NCBI GenBank assembly: GCA_003022385.1
Contig: PYGV01000001.1
Location: 36,649-100,648 of the forward strand
Reading direction: 5' to 3'
Length of the DNA: 64,000 nucleotides
Source of the DNA: a filamentous cyanobacterium CCP3
GTDB taxonomy: Bacteria; Cyanobacteriota; Cyanobacteriia; Phormidesmidales; Phormidesmidaceae
Below are positions 62,358-64,000 of this stretch, piece by piece; the first letter of the stretch is position 1, and every line of letters starts with the position of its first letter. The notes beneath the pieces are model-generated. The model searched no databases and was not told the DNA's origin. It saw nothing but the letters and a program-made list of their open reading frames with translations. The position numbers were made by a program, and so were the translations under genes.

Positions 62358-63875
62358 ATGGGTTTCACCGAAGAACTGGGGCTGCTGATTCGCGCCCGCT
62401 ACCCGATCATCTACATTGCCACCGCCGAAGAGGAGCGGGCCGAGACCGACATTGCCGCCTGTGCAGCGGCCCAGGGCAACCGTGCCCTCTACGCCTGGGA
62501 TTTTGTCGATGGCTACCAGGGCAACCTCAACGACGCTGGCTTTGGCAAGCGCAACCCGCTGCAGGCGCTGGAGCTGGTCGAAAAGCTGCCCACTACGGCT
62601 CCAGCGGTGTTTGTGCTGCGCGATTTTCATCGCTTCTTAGATGATGTGGCCATTTCTCGCCAGCTGCGCAACCTGGCCCGCCGCCTCAAGGCCCAGCCTA
62701 AGACACTGATCATTCTCTCAGCTCAGCTCACCATTCCCGACGAGCTAAGCGAAACGGTGACGGTGCTGGAGTTTACGCTGCCCGATGCCGCCGCCATTCG
62801 CCAAGAGGTGCAGCAGCTCTTGAGCGCCACCAGCACTAACCTGCCGCCGGCCATGCTGGAAGAGGTTGTGCGCACCTGTCAGGGGCTATCGCTGGAGCGA
62901 ATTCGACGGGTGCTGGCCCGGGCGATCGCCTACCACGGGGCCTTTGATCCCAACGACCTCGACCTGATTCTCGACGAAAAGCGTCAGAGCATCCGCCAGA
63001 CCCAAATTTTGGATTACTACCCCGCTAAGGAGCAAATCTCTGATATCGGCGGCCTGGACAACCTCAAAGACTGGCTGCTGAAGCGGGGAGCGGCGTTCTC
63101 AGAAAAGGCCCGTCAGTACGGCCTGCCCCACCCGCGCGGGCTGCTGCTGCTGGGCATTCAGGGTACGGGCAAGTCGCTGACTGCTAAGGCGATCGCCCAC
63201 CACTGGCACCTGCCTTTGCTCAGGCTCGACGTGGGGCGACTGTTTGGCGGGCTGGTGGGCGAGTCTGAGGCCCGCACCCGCCAGATGATTCAGCTGGCCG
63301 AGGCCCTGGCCCCCTGCGTGCTGTGGATCGACGAGATCGATAAGGCCTTTGCGGGCATGGACGGTCGCGGCGATGCAGGCACTGCCAGCCGGGTTTTTGG
63401 CACCTTTATTACCTGGATGGCGGAGAAAACTTCTCCGGTGTTTGTAGTCGCTACGGCCAACAATATTCAGGCGCTGCCGCCCGAGATGCTGCGGCGGGGC
63501 CGTTTTGACGAAATTTTCTTTGTCGGATTACCCAATCAAGATGAACGCCGCGCCATTTTTGCGGTGCATCTCTCTCGGTTGCGTCCTCACAACTTGCAAA
63601 GCTATGATCTCGATCGCCTTGCCTACGAAACCCCCGATTTTTCCGGTGCAGAAATTGAACAAATTATTGTAGAAGCCATGCACATTGGCTTTAGTCAAAA
63701 TCGGGATTTCACAACCGATGACATTGTGGAAGCAGCCAGCCAAATTATTCCCCTAGCTCGAACGGCTCAAGATCAAATTCAACTGCTGCAAGACTGGGCT
63801 GCGGCTGGCCGAGTACGAATGGCTTCTCGCCAGGGTGGGTTAGGTAGCCGAATTCAGCAACAGTCCTTACAATGA
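62358..63875 (+). CDS. ycf46: AAA ATPase Ycf46
   Basis: 505 residues. The N-terminal 220 residues are the Ycf46-specific domain ([20 protein letters not shown]). The AAA module follows: Walker [19 protein letters not shown], Walker [13 protein letters not shown], sensor-type [13 protein letters not shown], second region of homology [15 protein letters not shown]. Homologues are encoded in red-lineage plastids; in cyanobacteria it has been linked to inorganic carbon and photosynthesis acclimation. Upstream gap 171 bases. A short membrane-protein gene follows. Confidence 0.95.
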   Translation: MGFTEELGLLIRARYPIIYIATAEEERAETDIAACAAAQGNRALYAWDFVDGYQGNLNDAGFGKRNPLQALELVEKLPTTAPAVFVLRDFHRFLDDVAISRQLRNLARRLKAQPKTLIILSAQLTIPDELSETVTVLEFTLPDAAAIRQEVQQLLSATSTNLPPAMLEEVVRTCQGLSLERIRRVLARAIAYHGAFDPNDLDLILDEKRQSIRQTQILDYYPAKEQISDIGGLDNLKDWLLKRGAAFSEKARQYGLPHPRGLLLLGIQGTGKSLTAKAIAHHWHLPLLRLDVGRLFGGLVGESEARTRQMIQLAEALAPCVLWIDEIDKAFAGMDGRGDAGTASRVFGTFITWMAEKTSPVFVVATANNIQALPPEMLRRGRFDEIFFVGLPNQDERRAIFAVHLSRLRPHNLQSYDLDRLAYETPDFSGAEIEQIIVEAMHIGFSQNRDFTTDDIVEAASQIIPLARTAQDQIQLLQDWAAAGRVRMASRQGGLGSRIQQQSLQ

Positions 63876-63908
63876 GTAGTCTCAAACTGAATGGTGCAGG
63901 TTTGTCCT

Positions 63909-64000
63909 ATGAGTTTGTCTGGCGTTAGTAAATTCTTTTTTGGGGTCATCTTGGCGGCTGCCATTCTGTTTGGTGCAGGGGTTGCCCTGACCCGCTACCT
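63909..64000 (+). CDS. Start of a short membrane/SH3-like protein (truncated by window edge)
   Basis: Only 30 codons are in the window: MSLSGVSKFFFGVILAAAIL followed by FGAGVALTRYL, a single N-terminal hydrophobic segment with a small cytoplasmic head. It follows ycf46 closely and resembles the N-terminus of cyanobacterial proteins annotated with an SH3-type domain, but the domain itself is outside the window, so that is a guess. The start ATG is the first in frame. Confidence 0.6.
   Translation, partial: MSLSGVSKFFFGVILAAAILFGAGVALTRY

Overview
The window is cyanobacterial chromosomal DNA. The support for this is: very frequent HIP1 octamers (GCGATCGC) across coding and non-coding DNA; cyanobacterial or plastid marker genes (ycf46, a Ycf66-family gene, cphA, DUF1995, DUF2808, DUF3285); a DevBCA-type exporter; an FkbM methyltransferase; and an Xfp phosphoketolase. 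The GC-rich coding sequence and gene content would suit a filamentous Leptolyngbya/Nodosilinea-like lineage, but genus is inference. Nearly all the DNA is ordinary core or conserved chromosome. Accessory character is confined to a few scars.

Layout. 1-2.3 kb: response regulator tail and hybrid histidine kinase. 2.35-11.6 kb, minus strand: ileS, a Ycf66-like gene, a STAS-sugar transferase fusion, an AcnA-type aconitase, a J-domain/TPR protein. 11.8-22.4 kb, mostly plus strand: TM2/SHOCT protein, HhH protein, phosphoketolase with a strong terminator, a c-di-AMP (ydaO-type) riboswitch with a terminator in front of an ArsB/SLC13-type permease, an Asp-nucleophile alpha/beta hydrolase, an FkbM methyltransferase, a coiled-coil protein (minus strand), a zinc-ribbon membrane protein, proA. 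22.4-24.4 kb: an AT-richer patch with an exostosin-like protein and 0.8 kb of non-coding DNA. 24.4-29.75 kb, minus strand: a YbjN-like protein and a devB-devC-devC-devA exporter operon with two different permeases. 29.8-34.9 kb: a homocysteine S-methyltransferase pseudogene, a FecR-domain protein divergent from an outer-membrane barrel-like protein, an orphan amino-acid binding protein, a VOC protein. 35.2-42.6 kb: a sigma-70-like protein, a TPR protein, cphA, DUF1995, cysteine desulfurase, DUF309. 42.7-50.5 kb: glmM, a membrane/coiled-coil protein, a four-helix-bundle pseudogene, prfB with its programmed +1 frameshift, a 2OG oxygenase, then DUF3285-ybeY-dgkA-trpG/pabA and a Uma2 nuclease. 50.5-53.3 kb: a bacterial CrtI-type phytoene desaturase, then an integration scar (decayed tyrosine integrase, tRNA-Ala, partial tRNA copy). 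53.3-64 kb: a small conserved protein, xth, a candidate structured RNA, a SNF2 helicase, DUF2808, the canonical rpmH-rnpA-PH-yidC-jag-YceD cluster, ycf46, and the start of one more gene.

How the genes work together: the rpmH-to-YceD block covers ribosome, RNase P and membrane-protein insertion functions. The dev operon encodes a complete inner-membrane and periplasmic exporter that would need a TolC partner elsewhere. Phosphoketolase and aconitase belong to central carbon metabolism; cphA and proA to nitrogen and amino-acid storage or synthesis. The best regulatory finding is the c-di-AMP riboswitch/terminator at about 16.04-16.25 kb. The best evolutionary findings are the integrase/tRNA scar, the double-DevC operon, the STAS-sugar transferase fusion and the CrtI-type desaturase. 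I found no CRISPR array, intact prophage, complete insertion sequence or obvious defence island.
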